Of a stretch of DNA of 8,323 nt, positions 7,138 through 8,323 are shown piece after piece. Location: positions 1 through 8,323 of the forward strand of contig JAUWVG010000070.1 of assembly GCA_030617525.1 (NCBI GenBank), read 5' to 3'. Position numbers and translations under genes: made by a program. This DNA comes from Candidatus Aminicenantota bacterium. Lineage in GTDB: Bacteria; Acidobacteriota; Aminicenantia; Aminicenantales; Aminicenantaceae. How positions within the stretch are numbered: the first letter of the stretch is position 1; every line of letters begins with the position of its first letter. The notes beneath the pieces are model-generated. The model ran no database searches. It worked only from the letters and a program-made list of their open reading frames with translations, and was not told the DNA's origin.

Positions 7138-8323
7138 TGCAAATAAAGACTAAGACATCTTCGGCATTTTTTATTTCACTCATATGGCTTTGTATATGGG
7201 GTATCCCTTTTACGCATTCTCTCTCGGCACAAGAGCGATTCAGAAGATATGTGCCAGACCCTGATCCTCTCCCCCTTCTCAATCTTCCGGACATCGAACC
7301 TATCACTCTCTCCAATGGATTAGGCCTCACCGTAATCCGTCAGAACAAAACTCCAGTGATTCATCTTCGAATGGTTATTTCAGTAGGAGAAAACTCTTCT
7401 CCCGAAAATTTGCCAGGAATGGCTACGTTTACAGCAAACATGCTCAATCGAGGAGCGGGATCTTTCAACTCTGGTCAAATCGAAGAAGCCATCGAATCTA
7501 TAGGCGGAAAGATGGACACAGCCGTCTATCCAGACTACACCCTGTTTTCTTTTTCATTCCTTGAAGAATCCTTGGATGTGGCACTGGAGATTTTAAGCAA
7601 GATGTTCATGGAGCCAACCTTCCTCAAACTGGAAATCGAAAATATCAAAAGAACGATGTTTTATGATTTACGTCAAAAAATCACAGATCCAGAGTTTTTA
7701 GCAAAAAAAATCCTGTATCATGTATTATTTCGCAACCATCCCTTCCGGAATATCATGTTCAACGATGATGTCATAAAAAACTATGATAGAGACACTCTAT
7801 TTTCCTTTTTTAATTCATACTACCGCCCAAATAATGCCCAGATTGTATTGATTGGAAACATCAATCTCAACACAGCCACTCGGAAAGTCAGCCACTATTT
7901 CAACGAATGGCAGAAAAAAGACATAGAAAATAAAGTTGTGCGATCACCTCAACCAAATTCCGCGACAAAAATATGTTTTATTGATCTCCCAAGAGAAAAA
8001 GATGCCACAATTTACCTGGGAAATATTTTATCTCCTGAAGTCAAAGACAATATGTTTCCTTTATTAGTCTTTAACCAAGTCTTGGGAGGAACCCCCTACA
8101 GCCGTCTTCATATGAATTTGCGTGAGTCCAAGGGCCTTGCCTATTGGACATTCAGTGAGGTTGAATTTTTTTACCAATTTGGCCTTATTTTTATCAGAGC
8201 CAAAGTCCAGCCTGAATCAATTTATTCATCTATTACAGAAATCATTAAAGAAATTCAAAATGTATCACAGAACAGAATCCCCAACAGTGATATAGAACGG
8301 GCCAAATCTTACCTCATAGGGAA
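7137..8323 (+). CDS. Exported M16-family peptidase-like protein, non-catalytic R/Y-type subunit (3' end outside window)
   Basis: The frame is open from the ATG at 7137 to the window end: 395 complete codons, lacking only the last tens of residues of a usual M16B chain. The N terminus is a signal peptide (hydrophobic 11-25, cleavage likely after A31 in SLSA|QE). The N-terminal M16 domain includes ITLSNGLGLTVI at 56-67, SVGENSSPENLPGMA at 82-96, IEEAIESIGGKMD at 115-127 and YYRPNNAQIVLIGN at 228-241. The zinc motif is T97-F-T-A100-N101, so both histidines and the catalytic Glu are gone. The C-terminal domain carries VLGGTPYSRLHMNLRESKGLAYW as two adjoining blocks (315-326, 327-337); R329 and Y336 match the Arg/Tyr pair that M16B partner subunits use to hold substrate. 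This is the expected non-catalytic half of a two-subunit M16 enzyme, but its neighbour's zinc site is also lost. The TAATG overlap indicates coupled translation. Confidence 0.88.
   Translation, partial: MQIKTKTSSAFFISLIWLCIWGIPFTHSLSAQERFRRYVPDPDPLPLLNLPDIEPITLSNGLGLTVIRQNKTPVIHLRMVISVGENSSPENLPGMATFTANMLNRGAGSFNSGQIEEAIESIGGKMDTAVYPDYTLFSFSFLEESLDVALEILSKMFMEPTFLKLEIENIKRTMFYDLRQKITDPEFLAKKILYHVLFRNHPFRNIMFNDDVIKNYDRDTLFSFFNSYYRPNNAQIVLIGNINLNTATRKVSHYFNEWQKKDIENKVVRSPQPNSATKICFIDLPREKDATIYLGNILSPEVKDNMFPLLVFNQVLGGTPYSRLHMNLRESKGLAYWTFSEVEFFYQFGLIFIRAKVQPESIYSSITEIIKEIQNVSQNRIPNSDIERAKSYLIG

Noticed and set aside
1..8323. CRISPR array, tRNA or rRNA genes
   Set aside because: No regularly spaced direct repeats and no tRNA- or rRNA-like stretches were seen on reading both strands.

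Overview
The window appears to come from a Gram-negative bacterium of moderate-to-low GC content. Two proteins carry Sec-type signal peptides that end in Ala-Gln, the genes are tightly packed on one strand, and the families present (nucleotide-transporter-like protein fused to HEAT repeats, FHA-GAF-PP2C phosphatase, paired M16 peptidase-like proteins) are common in environmental lineages such as Acidobacteriota/Aminicenantota-like groups, spirochaetes and similar. I cannot fix the phylum from the sequence alone. There are no rRNA or tRNA genes, CRISPR arrays, phage genes or complete insertion sequences.

Layout, all genes on the + strand. (1) Bases 1-1185 hold the HEAT-repeat C-terminal part of a gene that begins upstream of the window. 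(2) Bases 1182-3677 hold a complete 831-residue paralogue: an ATP/ADP-translocase-like (TLC/NTT family) membrane domain followed by the same HEAT-type C-terminal domain. The two genes overlap by four bases (ATGA), so this is a tandem duplication under coupled translation. (3) Bases 3735-5411 encode a soluble FHA-GAF-PP2C (SpoIIE/RsbU-type) phosphatase, 57 bp downstream and probably in the same operon. (4) Bases 5412-5805 are a 394-bp intergenic region. It holds a degenerate copy of a dispersed bacterial intergenic repeat, then a 118-bp segment bounded by 14-bp inverted repeats with a perfect 10+1+10 palindrome inside. (5) Bases 5806-7137 and 7137-8323 (cut by the window end) encode two exported M16-family peptidase-like proteins that overlap by one base (TAATG).

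The first half looks like a membrane-plus-signalling module: two transporter/HEAT proteins whose cytoplasmic HEAT domains could bind partners, followed by a phosphatase with a phosphothreonine-binding FHA domain and a GAF sensor. No substrate or partner protein for the phosphatase (anti-sigma-factor antagonist, kinase) lies in the window, so the wiring is inference.

The second half is the most unusual part. M16 proteins of this kind normally work as a pair with one zinc-binding HxxEH subunit and one non-catalytic R/Y subunit. Here the first protein reads YxxEN and the second TxxAN at the zinc site, so neither has an intact metal site, although the second keeps the substrate-binding Arg/Tyr. 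The pair may be a non-proteolytic binding or chaperone complex, or may depend on a third, catalytic M16 protein encoded elsewhere.
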